A stretch of DNA of 64,000 bases from Acidimicrobiales bacterium (lineage in GTDB: Bacteria > Actinomycetota > Acidimicrobiia > Acidimicrobiales > Acidimicrobilacustridaceae). The first letter of the stretch is position 1. Each line of letters starts with the position of its first letter. The notes under the pieces are model-generated. The model saw only the letters and a program-made list of their open reading frames with translations. It was not told the origin of the DNA and ran no database searches. Position numbers and translations under genes: made by a program. The stretch lies in assembly GCA_025455885.1 (NCBI GenBank), contig JALOLR010000003.1:186001-250000 (forward strand). Reading direction: 5' to 3'. Shown here in pieces: positions 42,017 through 50,352 of the stretch.

Positions 42017-42943
42017 TCAGGGCCCGCCGGCCACGACCAGGACGGTGAAGAGCACATAGGTGCCGACGAGGACGCCGCCTCGCCAGCGGTCGAGGGTGAG
42101 GCGGCGGTTCGGGACCAGCAACAGGATGCTCACCGCCCCCATCACGAGGCTGAGCGCGACCTCGCCGAGGGCGACGTCGAAGGGACGCAGGATCGTGAGC
42201 ACCGACACGATCCAGAGCCCGTTGAAGATGTTCGACCCGACGATGGCGCCGAGCCCGATCTCCTCGTGGCCCCGGAGCCCGGCGGCTAGGACGGTGGCCA
42301 ACTCGGGCATCGAGGTGCCGAAGGCGACGAACGTGGCGCCGACCACGAACGGGTCGAGACCGAGGCTGTCGCCGATCGCCTCGGCGGCGACGACGATCAG
42401 CCGCCCGGCGACGACGAGGAGCCCGAGGCCGACCAGCGTGACCACCACCGCCCGCCCTCGCTTCCGTTCGCCGAGCACCTCGACGGAGTCGGCGCGGGCG
42501 CGACGGGCGTGGCGCACCGTGACGCCGAGCCAGATCGCGAACACGGTGAGCAGCACGGCGCCGTCGAGGCGGGACATGGTGCCGTCGGCGACGAGCGCGA
42601 GGATCAGGAAGGGCACGGCGACCGCCACCGGGAGGTCGCGGCGGACGGTGGCCCGTTCGGCGGTCAGCGGCCGGATCAACAGTGCGAGCCCGAGGATGAG
42701 GCCGACGTTGGCGACGTTGGAGCCGAGGGCGTCGCCGAAGGCGATGGCCGACGTGTCGTCGGCGGCCGCGCTCAGGGCCACGAAGAACTCCGGGCTCGAG
42801 GTCGCGAACGCGGCGACCGTGACGGCGATGATGGCCGCCGGCACGCGGGCCCATGCGGCGATCCCGACCGCGCCGCGGACGAAGAGCTCCCCTCCGGCGG
42901 CTGCGGCGGCGATGCCGGCGAGCAGGGTGACGGCGGTGGTCAT
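42017..42943 (-). CDS. Sodium/calcium exchanger family (CaCA) protein
   Basis: A 308-residue membrane antiporter with both alpha-repeats: ATSSPEFFVALSAAADDTSAIAFGDALGSNVANVGLILGLA and GTSMPELATVLAAGLRGHEEIGLGAIVGSNIFNGLWIVS. Each repeat has the Glu and Ser/Asn residues of the ion site, with TSSPE and TSMPE cores. About ten helices, YrbG-like size. ATG with GGAGGA upstream is used. Convergent with the pirin gene, with only eight bases between the stops. Confidence 0.88.
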   Translation of the reverse strand: MTTAVTLLAGIAAAAAGGELFVRGAVGIAAWARVPAAIIAVTVAAFATSSPEFFVALSAAADDTSAIAFGDALGSNVANVGLILGLALLIRPLTAERATVRRDLPVAVAVPFLILALVADGTMSRLDGAVLLTVFAIWLGVTVRHARRARADSVEVLGERKRGRAVVVTLVGLGLLVVAGRLIVVAAEAIGDSLGLDPFVVGATFVAFGTSMPELATVLAAGLRGHEEIGLGAIVGSNIFNGLWIVSVLTILRPFDVALGEVALSLVMGAVSILLLVPNRRLTLDRWRGGVLVGTYVLFTVLVVAGGP

Positions 42944-43064
42944 GATCCTCCGGGCGTGGTTCGGCGTGTGCCGACCAGGCTTCCCGGCGCTCCGGAGCCC
43001 GAGGATAGCGAGCCTCCGGGAGGGCAACGGGCGTGGAGCGGAGCCTCCGTGGTCCAATGGGGCA

Positions 43065-43706
43065 GTGGTGACCGTTCGAGCGGCCGTCGAGGGCGACGTC
43101 GAGTGGGCGCGGGTGATCGAGGTCGATGCCGGTCGACGGTTCCACGAGGTCGGTCTCGGCCCGGTCGCCGAGGACGACCCGCCATCGGCGGACGAGCTCG
43201 CCGGTCACGTCCGCGCCGGCACGATGTGGGTGGCGGAGCTCGACGGAGAGGTGATCGGGTACGCGGTCGCGTCGATCGTCGACGACCACGGACACCTCGA
43301 CCAGGTCAGTGTCACGCGGATGGCATCGGGGAGGGGAGTGGGGACGGCGTTGCTCGACCGGGTGTGCGCGTGGGCGAGCGGCGTGGGCTCGGAGTGGGTG
43401 ACCCTGACGACCTTCCGGGATGTCCCGTGGAACGCCCCGTACTACTCGCGGCGAGGGTTCTCGATCCTCGACGAGGCGGAGCTCGGTCCCGAGTTGGCGG
43501 CGGTCCGCGAGATGGAGCGCATCGGCGGCCTCGAGGTGTCGCCGAGGGTGGCCATGCGCCGCCGGCTGGCGTCGGCTGACCGGGCGCCGACGGACGAGCC
43601 GAGCGATCGGTCGCCCGGCGGCAGGACTGCCGCAGGGTCGGGCCCACGACAGCTCCGGCGCCGTGGGGCGGGAGAGGGGGGAGGTGACGTCACCGAAGCG
43701 TCGTGA
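43065..43706 (+). CDS. GNAT-family N-acetyltransferase
   Basis: A 213-residue protein with a GNAT domain in residues ~1-160: TVRAAVEGDVEWARVIEV, MWVAELDGEVIGYAVASIVDDHGHLDQVSV and the acetyl-CoA motif RGVGTALLDRVCAWA, then YYSRRGF. The last ~50 residues are a basic, low-complexity tail (RRRLASADRAPTDEPSDRSPGG). Two consecutive GTG codons can start it; no ribosome site is seen, so leaderless expression is possible. Substrate unknown. Confidence 0.82.
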   Translation: MVTVRAAVEGDVEWARVIEVDAGRRFHEVGLGPVAEDDPPSADELAGHVRAGTMWVAELDGEVIGYAVASIVDDHGHLDQVSVTRMASGRGVGTALLDRVCAWASGVGSEWVTLTTFRDVPWNAPYYSRRGFSILDEAELGPELAAVREMERIGGLEVSPRVAMRRRLASADRAPTDEPSDRSPGGRTAAGSGPRQLRRRGAGEGGGDVTEAS

Positions 43707-43749
43707 CCGCACAACGGGTCCCGCCGTGTCGACGGGTTCCCGGTCCCGC

Positions 43750-44658
43750 TCAGCGTGTCGACGGCCCCGACGCTGTGGCCCCCTGTTCGGCGTGGTGCGG
43801 GAGCAGCGAGAGCCCGAGGGCGGCGAGCACGGCGCAGTGGACGGCCCGGGAGCCGAGTCCGATCACCAGCGTGTCCGGGGCGGCCCGGTACGTGAACAAC
43901 AGCACGGCCGCGAGCGCGATGGTCCCCCCGCCCACCGCTCGTCGCGCTGCGGCGCCGGCACCGGCCAGCAGCCAGGTGCCGATGCCCACCGCGATGAAGA
44001 CGAGCCCGAGGGCGACGGAGCCGGGGAACACCGAGACGCCGAACTCGTCGGGGATGTCGTTGCGCCCCGTGAACAGCGTCCGGGTGATGTTGTCGTCACC
44101 GGTGAACCCGGCCGCGAGGTTGGTGACGGCGACGGCCGCGCCGTAGACGGCGGCGACGACGCCCATCGAACGGGCGGAGTGCGGGTGGGAGCGACCGGCT
44201 TGGACGAGCACGGCGATGCTCAACCCGAACATCAGCAGGTACGACCAGTACCACTCCTCGGGGGCGTTGGCCACGGCCAGGCCGATGCCCAGCGCCTGGA
44301 GCCCGCTCACCACCGCGGCGGTGCGCAGCGCCCGTCCGCTGAGCAGCGCGGCGGCCACGAAGACCTCGACGAACAGCGTCATCCACCCGAACGCCGAGAT
44401 CTGGGTCAGCACCACGTTCTCGAACACCCACGCCGACCCGGGGACCACCGGGTGGTCGACACCGGCCTGCACGAAGTTGCGCAGGCCCCCGAACTCCGTC
44501 GGCACCTTCCAGTTCACGTTCGACAGCCACATCAGGCCGAGCAGCCATCGCACGACGATCGGCCCGACGTCGCGCACGGCGTGGTCGACCGTGGCCGCCA
44601 CCCGGTCTCGGCGGGCCCACCAGCTGTCGTCCTCGACTCCCACGTCCGATCCAGCCAT
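43750..44658 (-). CDS. DoxX/DoxD-like membrane protein (TQO small-subunit type)
   Basis: A 302-residue membrane protein with about seven or eight helices. The N-terminal domain (VRWLLGLMWLSNVNWKVP, then GVDHPVVPGSAWVFENVVL, FGWMTLFVEVFVAAALLSG and VANAPEEWYWSYLLM) strongly resembles DoxD, the small subunit of thiosulfate:quinone oxidoreductase. The C-terminal half is a further set of helices. ATG at 44658 preferred; a GTG at 44682 would overlap the upstream gene. It ends the radical SAM cluster, giving it a membrane redox component (inference). Confidence 0.8.
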   Translation of the reverse strand: MAGSDVGVEDDSWWARRDRVAATVDHAVRDVGPIVVRWLLGLMWLSNVNWKVPTEFGGLRNFVQAGVDHPVVPGSAWVFENVVLTQISAFGWMTLFVEVFVAAALLSGRALRTAAVVSGLQALGIGLAVANAPEEWYWSYLLMFGLSIAVLVQAGRSHPHSARSMGVVAAVYGAAVAVTNLAAGFTGDDNITRTLFTGRNDIPDEFGVSVFPGSVALGLVFIAVGIGTWLLAGAGAAARRAVGGGTIALAAVLLFTYRAAPDTLVIGLGSRAVHCAVLAALGLSLLPHHAEQGATASGPSTR

Positions 44659-44672
44659 GTGGTCCCGTCCGG

Positions 44673-45665
44673 TCAGGCGCACGGGAACGTGCTGGCCAGC
44701 ACGTCCCCCCGCAGTCGGTGCTCGCGTAGCTCGTCGGTGACCGCCTCGATCACCGCGCCCAGCGGGCGCCAGTCGTCACCGACGCGCATGGCGGGATCGG
44801 TGGCCGCCACCGGGTGCCACCACACACCCTCGGCCGTGACGCACACCTCGGGCAGCAGCGACGCCCGGGACACCGTGAGCCCCGCGTTGGCGGCGCCCTG
44901 TCGGGCGATTCGGCGCACGACCCGTTGGCGATCGGTGAGCCCGAGCTCGTCGAAGAAGGCGTCGAGCTTGTCCGCCTCCGGGCCGGCGTCTGCGCCGAGC
45001 GTCGCCGCCACCCGGACGTCGAAGCCGAGCTCCAGGGCGAGGTGGATCCCGGCGACGGCCCGGGCGTGGCTCCCTGCGCCGCGGTGGCGGTCGTGGAGGT
45101 GGGCGTCGACCGAGTCGAGGCTGATCTGGAGGGTGAGTCCGTCGCGGGGCAGCGCCTCCAGGCGGCGTCGGCGCTCGCCGGTCCAGACCATGGCGTTGGT
45201 CAGCACCGTGGTGGGGATCCGGCCCACGGCGTGCCCGAGGCGGTCGTCGAGGTCGAGCAGGAGGAAGGGCTCCCCGCCGGTCACGTAGAGCTCGGCGACA
45301 CCGTGGTCGAGCGCGGCGTCGACGAGCGCTGCGAAGTCCCCCACACCGACGGTCCGGGGCGCGGCCCGCGGGGACGAGGCCACGCAGCAGTAGTCGCAGG
45401 CCAGGTTGCAGTGGAAGTTCGTGTACACCCAGAGGCGGTGCCCGGGCCGGCGCTCCGGTGGCAGCGCGGCGATCGGATCGTCGATGGGCCCGCGGTGGAC
45501 CTCGACGCCCTCGGCGTGCACGGCCAGCACGGTGTTCGAGGTCGCCCGGCACCACTCGGCCACGACGTCGACCTCGGCGGGTCCGTCGACGGCCACGATG
45601 CACGTCGACCCGGCGGCGGTCGCACCGACCTCCTCGACGAGCCGGCTGACGAGCTCGAAGCTCAT
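44673..45665 (-). CDS. Radical SAM protein with N-terminal TusA-like domain
   Basis: A 330-residue fusion. Residues ~1-60 (GSTCIVAVDGPAEVDVVAEWC, then TVLAVHAEGVEVHRG) align well with the C-terminal two-thirds of TusA sulfur carriers, but the CPxP cysteine is missing. Residues ~76-250 are a radical SAM core: NFHCNLACDYCC with Cys86, Cys90 and Cys93 for the 4Fe-4S cluster, VTGGEPFLL for SAM binding and LQISLDSVD later. No SPASM-type cysteine set is seen at the C terminus (only Cys275 and Cys329). Likely a cofactor or small-molecule modifying enzyme; the partner genes are a PhnD-like and a DoxD-like gene. Confidence 0.85.
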   Translation of the reverse strand: MSFELVSRLVEEVGATAAGSTCIVAVDGPAEVDVVAEWCRATSNTVLAVHAEGVEVHRGPIDDPIAALPPERRPGHRLWVYTNFHCNLACDYCCVASSPRAAPRTVGVGDFAALVDAALDHGVAELYVTGGEPFLLLDLDDRLGHAVGRIPTTVLTNAMVWTGERRRRLEALPRDGLTLQISLDSVDAHLHDRHRGAGSHARAVAGIHLALELGFDVRVAATLGADAGPEADKLDAFFDELGLTDRQRVVRRIARQGAANAGLTVSRASLLPEVCVTAEGVWWHPVAATDPAMRVGDDWRPLGAVIEAVTDELREHRLRGDVLASTFPCA

Positions 45666-45708
45666 CGCGGTGGCGGCGCGTCGGCGCGTGGGTCGGGGCG
45701 CGGTGCCA

Positions 45709-46530
45709 TCACCAGTGGTCGGCGATCCCTTGGGCGGTCATCGCCTCGTCCAGCGAGGCATAGCCGTCGAGCTCGGCGCGCTTCCACTCCCGCAGCCCTT
45801 CGAGCTCGAGCACCCGCCGGTGGTCCGGGTCGTCCCAGGACATGGCGAGGAGGTGTCGAACCCAGGCCTCGGCACGACCGTCGTCGAGGCTGTCGAGTGC
45901 CGTGAAGTTGCAGTGGTTGTAGGGCTCGGACTCCCAGATCACCTCGAAGTCGGCGATGCCCGCATCACCCGCTGCAGAGAGGGCCTGCCAGGTGTTGACG
46001 CCCACGGCCGCGACGTCGGCCTCGTCCTCGGCGACCGCCCTGAGCGCATCGAGGTCCGAGCGGCCGGTGTCGCCGTGCTTGCCGACGTCGCTGTCGAAGA
46101 GGATCAACTCGACCTCGTCGGTCCCGATGCCCTCCCGTTCGAGGAACCACAGCGGGAGGATGCGCGCCTGGCCGGAGTCACGCGACCCCAACGCCACCCG
46201 GGCGCCCCGCACCCCGGTGAGACCGTCGCGACCTCCGCCCTTGCGCCCGATCATCAGGGTCGTGAACACCAGGTCGGTGTCGCGCATGGCCAGGGCCCGG
46301 GCCGATCCGCCCGTGCGGCGCAGCGTGCGGATCCAGGCCACGTTGGTGTTCCAGGCGAGGTCGACGTGGCCGGCGAGCAGTGCGTCGACCTGACGCTCGT
46401 AGTTCGAGTAGAGGACGTAGTCCATGGGGACGGGGGCGTCGCGGAAGTAGTCGCGCATCCCCTCCCAGATCGGCACCACGTTCGGGGAGTAGGCCACGGC
46501 GCCCACCACCATCGGTTCGGGTTCGGTCAT
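45709..46530 (-). CDS. PhnD-like substrate-binding-fold protein without signal peptide
   Basis: A 273-residue protein of the PhnD/SsuA substrate-binding family. VGAVAYSPNVVPIWEGMRDYF, DALLAGHVDLAWNTNVAWI and VALGSRDSGQARILPLWFLEREGI are the ligand-cleft blocks; NHCNFTALDSLDD is near the C terminus. The N terminus (MTEPEPMVVGAVAYSP) has no signal or lipobox, so the protein should stay in the cytoplasm, unlike transporter components. No permease or ATPase gene is nearby. It may bind or hand over a small anion or serve as an enzyme. ATG with GAGGATC upstream. Confidence 0.82.
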   Translation of the reverse strand: MTEPEPMVVGAVAYSPNVVPIWEGMRDYFRDAPVPMDYVLYSNYERQVDALLAGHVDLAWNTNVAWIRTLRRTGGSARALAMRDTDLVFTTLMIGRKGGGRDGLTGVRGARVALGSRDSGQARILPLWFLEREGIGTDEVELILFDSDVGKHGDTGRSDLDALRAVAEDEADVAAVGVNTWQALSAAGDAGIADFEVIWESEPYNHCNFTALDSLDDGRAEAWVRHLLAMSWDDPDHRRVLELEGLREWKRAELDGYASLDEAMTAQGIADHW

Positions 46531-46570
46531 CGGGGGATCCTCGTCGGGTCGGTCGGGTCGGTCGGGGACG

Positions 46571-47704
46571 TCAGAACAGGTCCATGCCGCACAGGGCCCG
46601 CCCGGCGAAGTCGAACAACGCATCGGAGGTGGGCGCCATCACGAACCCCGCCCGGGCGTCACGGTAGGGCCGATCGATGCCCACCTGCTTGGAGAACGCC
46701 GCGCCCCCCGCGACCCTCAGGGCGGTCTCGGTGACCGACAACGCCATCTCGTTGCAGCCCGCCTTGGTGGCCAGCACGGCGAGCACCGTCCCCTCGTCGG
46801 GTTCGGCCACCCGCCGGGCGGTGTCGGCGAGGAGAGTCTCGTGGGCTCGCAGCGAAGTCCACGCCTTGGCCACGTAGGCCCGCACGGTGGGCAGGTCGGC
46901 GATCGCGGTGTCGAGGTGGTCGAAGCGGGACCCGCTGACGTGGGCCACCGCCCGGTCGAGGGCCGCCCGGGCCAACCCGACCGACACCGCCGAGTTGCCG
47001 AGCGCGAACCACGGCAGGACGATCTGCATCATCTGCCCGAAGCCGCTCGCCGCCGGCCCGAGGCGGTCGGCCTCGGTGACGGTCGCCGAGAGGTTCGCCG
47101 GGGCGGAGTCGTTGCCCCGCAGGCCGAGCCCGTCGAAGCGCCCGTCCACCGAGACGCCCGGTTGGGTGCGGCGCACGAGGTACAGCTCGGACTCCATCGG
47201 CCCACCGACGTCGGCGGGCCGGACCGACGACACCCACACGTCGGCTTCCCGGGCCGAGGTCACCCAGCTCTTCCTGGCCTCGAGCAGCCATCCGCCGTCG
47301 GTGGGCTGGAGCTGCGACACCGGAGCCCAGAAGTGGCTGCGCGATCCGGCCTCGGAGAAGGCCAGGGTCGCCAGTGCCGAACCCTCGGCGAGCTCTCGCC
47401 GCAGGTCCTCACGCCCGCCGTCCGCGGTGGCGTCGATGACCGCGCTCGACACGAGGTGCATGAGCAGCACCATCGACGTCGATCCGCAGGCGTGGGCGAC
47501 CGACGACATCGTCGTCACGAACTGCGCAGGCGTCGCCCCGAGCCCGCCGACGTCCTCGGGCAGCAGGAGCCCGAGCAGGCCCTCCTCGGTCAGTGCGTCG
47601 ATCGACGCCCGGGGGAACACCGCATCGGCGTCGACCCTGTCGGCTTCGGTCACCAGCACGGGCAGCGCCCGGTCGAGGCGGTCGCGGAGGGCAACGTCGT
47701 CCAT
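46571..47704 (-). CDS. Acyl-CoA dehydrogenase-like flavoprotein, possible monooxygenase
   Basis: A 377-residue acyl-CoA dehydrogenase-fold protein. LLLPEDVGGLGATPAQF, TLAFSEAGSRSHFW and the ending YRDARAGFVMAPTSDALFDFAGRALCGMDLF mark the branch related to flavin monooxygenases (DszC/SfnC-like) rather than beta-oxidation enzymes: the YGGTTEI block and the usual catalytic Glu are absent. First gene of the radical SAM cluster. ATG with AAGGA upstream. It shares an A+T-richer divergent promoter region (47705-47868) with the glycosylation cluster. Confidence 0.82.
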   Translation of the reverse strand: MDDVALRDRLDRALPVLVTEADRVDADAVFPRASIDALTEEGLLGLLLPEDVGGLGATPAQFVTTMSSVAHACGSTSMVLLMHLVSSAVIDATADGGREDLRRELAEGSALATLAFSEAGSRSHFWAPVSQLQPTDGGWLLEARKSWVTSAREADVWVSSVRPADVGGPMESELYLVRRTQPGVSVDGRFDGLGLRGNDSAPANLSATVTEADRLGPAASGFGQMMQIVLPWFALGNSAVSVGLARAALDRAVAHVSGSRFDHLDTAIADLPTVRAYVAKAWTSLRAHETLLADTARRVAEPDEGTVLAVLATKAGCNEMALSVTETALRVAGGAAFSKQVGIDRPYRDARAGFVMAPTSDALFDFAGRALCGMDLF

Positions 47705-47868
47705 GGCGGTCGTTCCTTCGTCGTCGGTGGGGCCCGTCGAAGCGGGTCGGGCGATGGCCGCCGAACGTAGTGAGGGCCCCGGCTTCGCGGAAGGGGACAG
47801 GAACCGGATTTCGGGATTGTTGTGATCTGTTCGGCCACGGCTCGCAGGCGTGCATGGTGGAATGAGGC

Positions 47869-49239
47869 GTGCTCGCCTCGCCCGCCCCGGCCGGGACCGG
47901 ACCCCGCGATCGGCCCGCAGCCCGCGACGTCGCGCCGGTCGTCGGGGCGCCCGGGATCGGGTTGGTCGTGCCCACGGTCGCCGCACTCGCGGTGTGGGTC
48001 CTGTTCGTCGTCGTCGCCCGGGCGTGGGGCCTGCACCTGGAGGCGACGGGCACGAAGCTGGTGCTGTTCACCCCCCCGGTCCTCGGGGGCTACCGGCAGC
48101 AGGTCCCCGTGGCGCTGGTCCCGATCGTCGCGCTCGGGATCGGATTGGCGGTGGTGCTCCCGCGCGCCGCCGGTGCGGCGCGCTGGGCCGCCGTCGTGGC
48201 GTCGGCCACGGCCGGCGCCGTCGCGTGGTGGGTCGGGTTGGCGCTGGTCGACGGACCGTCGGGGCTGACCCGCGGGTTGTACTTCGACGCCGACTACGCG
48301 GCGGCGGTGCAGCGGGTCGCCTCCGGTCCGGGCGCGTTCCTGGCCGACTACGTGCCCACCCTCGCCGGCGAGCCGATCGCCCTGCGCGGGCACCCCCCGG
48401 GGTTCGCGTTGCTCTTCGGCGCCCTCGAGGCGATCGGCCTCGGCGGCGAGCGGTGGGCGGCGGTCGTCGTCATCGTCGTCTCCTTGTCCGCCGTGCCGGC
48501 CGTGCTCGTCGCCGTCCGGACGATCGCCGGGGAGGACTGGGCCCGCCGCAGCGCTCCCTTCGTGGCCCTCACCCCGGCGGCGACCTGGATCGTGACGTCC
48601 ACCGACGGGGTGACCATGGCGACGGTGGCGTGGGCGGTGGCCCTCCTGGCGCTGGCCGGCCGGAGTGCTCGCACCCACCGGGCGGACCTCCTCGCCGTCG
48701 GGGCGGGGGTGCTGTCGGCGGCGGCGGTGCTGCAGTCCTACGGCATGGCCCTCGCCGCGGTCCCCGTCCTGGCGGTGGCGTGGCACCAGCGTCGGTGGCG
48801 ACCGTTGCTGGTGGCCGGCACCGCAGCGGCAGGAGTGGTGCTGGCCGTCGCCGGGTGGGGGTTCTGGCTGCTCGACGGGCTCGACGCCACGTTGCGCGAG
48901 TACCACACGCTCGACGTGGAGCGCCCCTACGGGTACTTCCTGTTCGCCAACTTCGGGGCCTGGGCGCTGGCCCTCGGTCCTGCCACCGCGGCCGGGTTGG
49001 CGCTGCTGCGCGACCGGCGCATGTGGGTGATCGTCGGTGGAGGCCTGGCGGCGGCCGTGCTGGCCGGCGTGAGCGGGCTCTCCGAGGGCGAGGTCGAGCG
49101 GATCTGGCTCCCGTTCACCCTGCTCGTCCTCCCGGCGGCGGCGTGCCTCTGGCGGAGCCGACGCCAGGCCACCGGGTGGTTGCTCGTCCAGGTCGGCTCC
49201 GCCGTCGTGTTCACCGGTGTCATCGGGGCCAACTGGTGA
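47869..49239 (+). CDS. Integral membrane glycosyltransferase-like protein (GT-C type)
   Basis: A 456-residue membrane protein with 11-13 helices. FDADYAAAVQRVASGPGAFLADYVPTL after the third or fourth helix is the Asp-containing periplasmic loop, and RGHPPGFALLFGALEAIG follows, as in polyprenol-sugar-dependent GT-C enzymes and mycobacterial relatives. It would transfer a sugar from a polyprenyl phosphate at the outer face of the membrane. GTG start shortly after GAGG. It heads a run of epimerase, DUF2064 and GT2 genes, a coherent glycan-building set. Confidence 0.78.
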   Translation: MLASPAPAGTGPRDRPAARDVAPVVGAPGIGLVVPTVAALAVWVLFVVVARAWGLHLEATGTKLVLFTPPVLGGYRQQVPVALVPIVALGIGLAVVLPRAAGAARWAAVVASATAGAVAWWVGLALVDGPSGLTRGLYFDADYAAAVQRVASGPGAFLADYVPTLAGEPIALRGHPPGFALLFGALEAIGLGGERWAAVVVIVVSLSAVPAVLVAVRTIAGEDWARRSAPFVALTPAATWIVTSTDGVTMATVAWAVALLALAGRSARTHRADLLAVGAGVLSAAAVLQSYGMALAAVPVLAVAWHQRRWRPLLVAGTAAAGVVLAVAGWGFWLLDGLDATLREYHTLDVERPYGYFLFANFGAWALALGPATAAGLALLRDRRMWVIVGGGLAAAVLAGVSGLSEGEVERIWLPFTLLVLPAAACLWRSRRQATGWLLVQVGSAVVFTGVIGANW

Positions 49240-49279
49240 AGCCGGGCGCAGGCCGGGCCCGGGTAGCGGAGCGAGTCGG

Positions 49280-50347
49280 ATGAGCCGCGTCCTGGTGACC
49301 GGTGGGGCGGGCTTCATCGGGTCGACGGTCGTCGATCTCCTCGTCGAACGGGGTCACGAGGTGACGGTGATCGACAACCTCCATCCCCTCGCCCACCACC
49401 GCCACCCCGACCACCTCGCGCCCGGGGTGCGCTACCACTGGGTCGACCTCCGTGAGGGCGACGCGCTCGACGGTCTCGTGCGGGGCATCGACGTCGTGTG
49501 CCACCAGGCGTCGATGGTCGGCCTCGGGGTCGACTTCGACGACGTCGCCGACTACGTGGCCGACAACGATCTGGGGACCGCCAACCTCCTGCGGGCGCTG
49601 CACCGCGACCGGTTCGCGGGGCGCATCGTGCTGGCCAGCTCGATGGTCGTCTACGGCGAGGGTCGCTACCGGTGCCCGGCCCACGGTGTGGTGCGGCCCG
49701 GCCGTCGTCGGGCCGAGGACCTGGCGGCCGGCGTCTACGAACCACCGTGCCCGGCGTGCGCCGGGCCCCTCGAGTCGGTCGACGTGCCCGAGGACGCCCC
49801 CCTCGAGCCGCGCAACGTGTACGCCGCCACCAAGCTCCACCAGGAGCACCTCTGCCAGAGCTACGCCGCCGACCACGACGGCACGCTCGTGGCGCTGCGC
49901 TACCACAACGTCTACGGCCCACGGATGCCGAGGAACACCCCCTACGCGGGGGTGGCGAGCATCTTCCGGTCGGCGGCCGAACGCGGTGAGGCCCCGCTGG
50001 TCTTCGAAGACGGCGGTCAGCGGCGCGACTTCGTGCACGTGCGCGACGTGGCGCGGGCCAACGTCGTCGCCGTCGAGGCCCCTCCCGACGTGGCCGGCGC
50101 CTTCAACGTGGCCTCGGGCGAGCCGCACACCGTGCTCGACATGGCGGAGGCCCTCGTGTCGGCGATCGCCGCCCGCGACGACGGTCCGCTCCCGCCCCCG
50201 CCCCGGGTGGTGGGCGGCCATCGACCCGGCGACGTCCGCCACATCGTGGCTTCCCCGGTGCGGGCCGCCGAGGTGCTCGGCTTCCGGGCCGGGATCGGCT
50301 TCGCCGAGGGGATGGCCGAGTTCGCCCATGCGCCGCTGAGGGACTGA
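49280..50347 (+). CDS. NAD-dependent nucleotide-sugar epimerase/dehydratase with Cys/His insertion
   Basis: A 355-residue extended SDR: VTGGAGFIGSTVVDLLVERG at the N terminus, VCHQASMVGLGVD, Ser in LASSMVVYGEG and YAATK (NVYAATKLHQEHL). Between the Ser strand and the Tyr lies an insertion RYRCPAHGVVRPG...PPCPACAGPL with three Cys and a His, which looks like a zinc-ribbon loop. The rest (RYHNVYGPRMPRNTPYAGV) is typical of UDP-glucose epimerase and dTDP-sugar enzymes. ATG at 49280. It should supply a sugar nucleotide to the glycosyltransferases alongside. Confidence 0.88.
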   Translation: MSRVLVTGGAGFIGSTVVDLLVERGHEVTVIDNLHPLAHHRHPDHLAPGVRYHWVDLREGDALDGLVRGIDVVCHQASMVGLGVDFDDVADYVADNDLGTANLLRALHRDRFAGRIVLASSMVVYGEGRYRCPAHGVVRPGRRRAEDLAAGVYEPPCPACAGPLESVDVPEDAPLEPRNVYAATKLHQEHLCQSYAADHDGTLVALRYHNVYGPRMPRNTPYAGVASIFRSAAERGEAPLVFEDGGQRRDFVHVRDVARANVVAVEAPPDVAGAFNVASGEPHTVLDMAEALVSAIAARDDGPLPPPPRVVGGHRPGDVRHIVASPVRAAEVLGFRAGIGFAEGMAEFAHAPLRD

Positions 50348-50352
50348 CCGGG

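Noticed and set aside
38007-43712. A single open minus-strand frame of ~1900 codons
   Set aside because: It lies antisense to the acyl-CoA dehydrogenase pair and pirin gene, is out of frame with the TSUP and exchanger genes it crosses, and has Gly/Arg/His-rich composition typical of mirrored high-G+C coding DNA.
44673-45665. Anaerobic sulfatase maturase for the sulfatase at 62207
   Set aside because: No SPASM cysteine set is visible, the two genes are 17 kb apart, and the TusA-like N terminus is unlike maturases.
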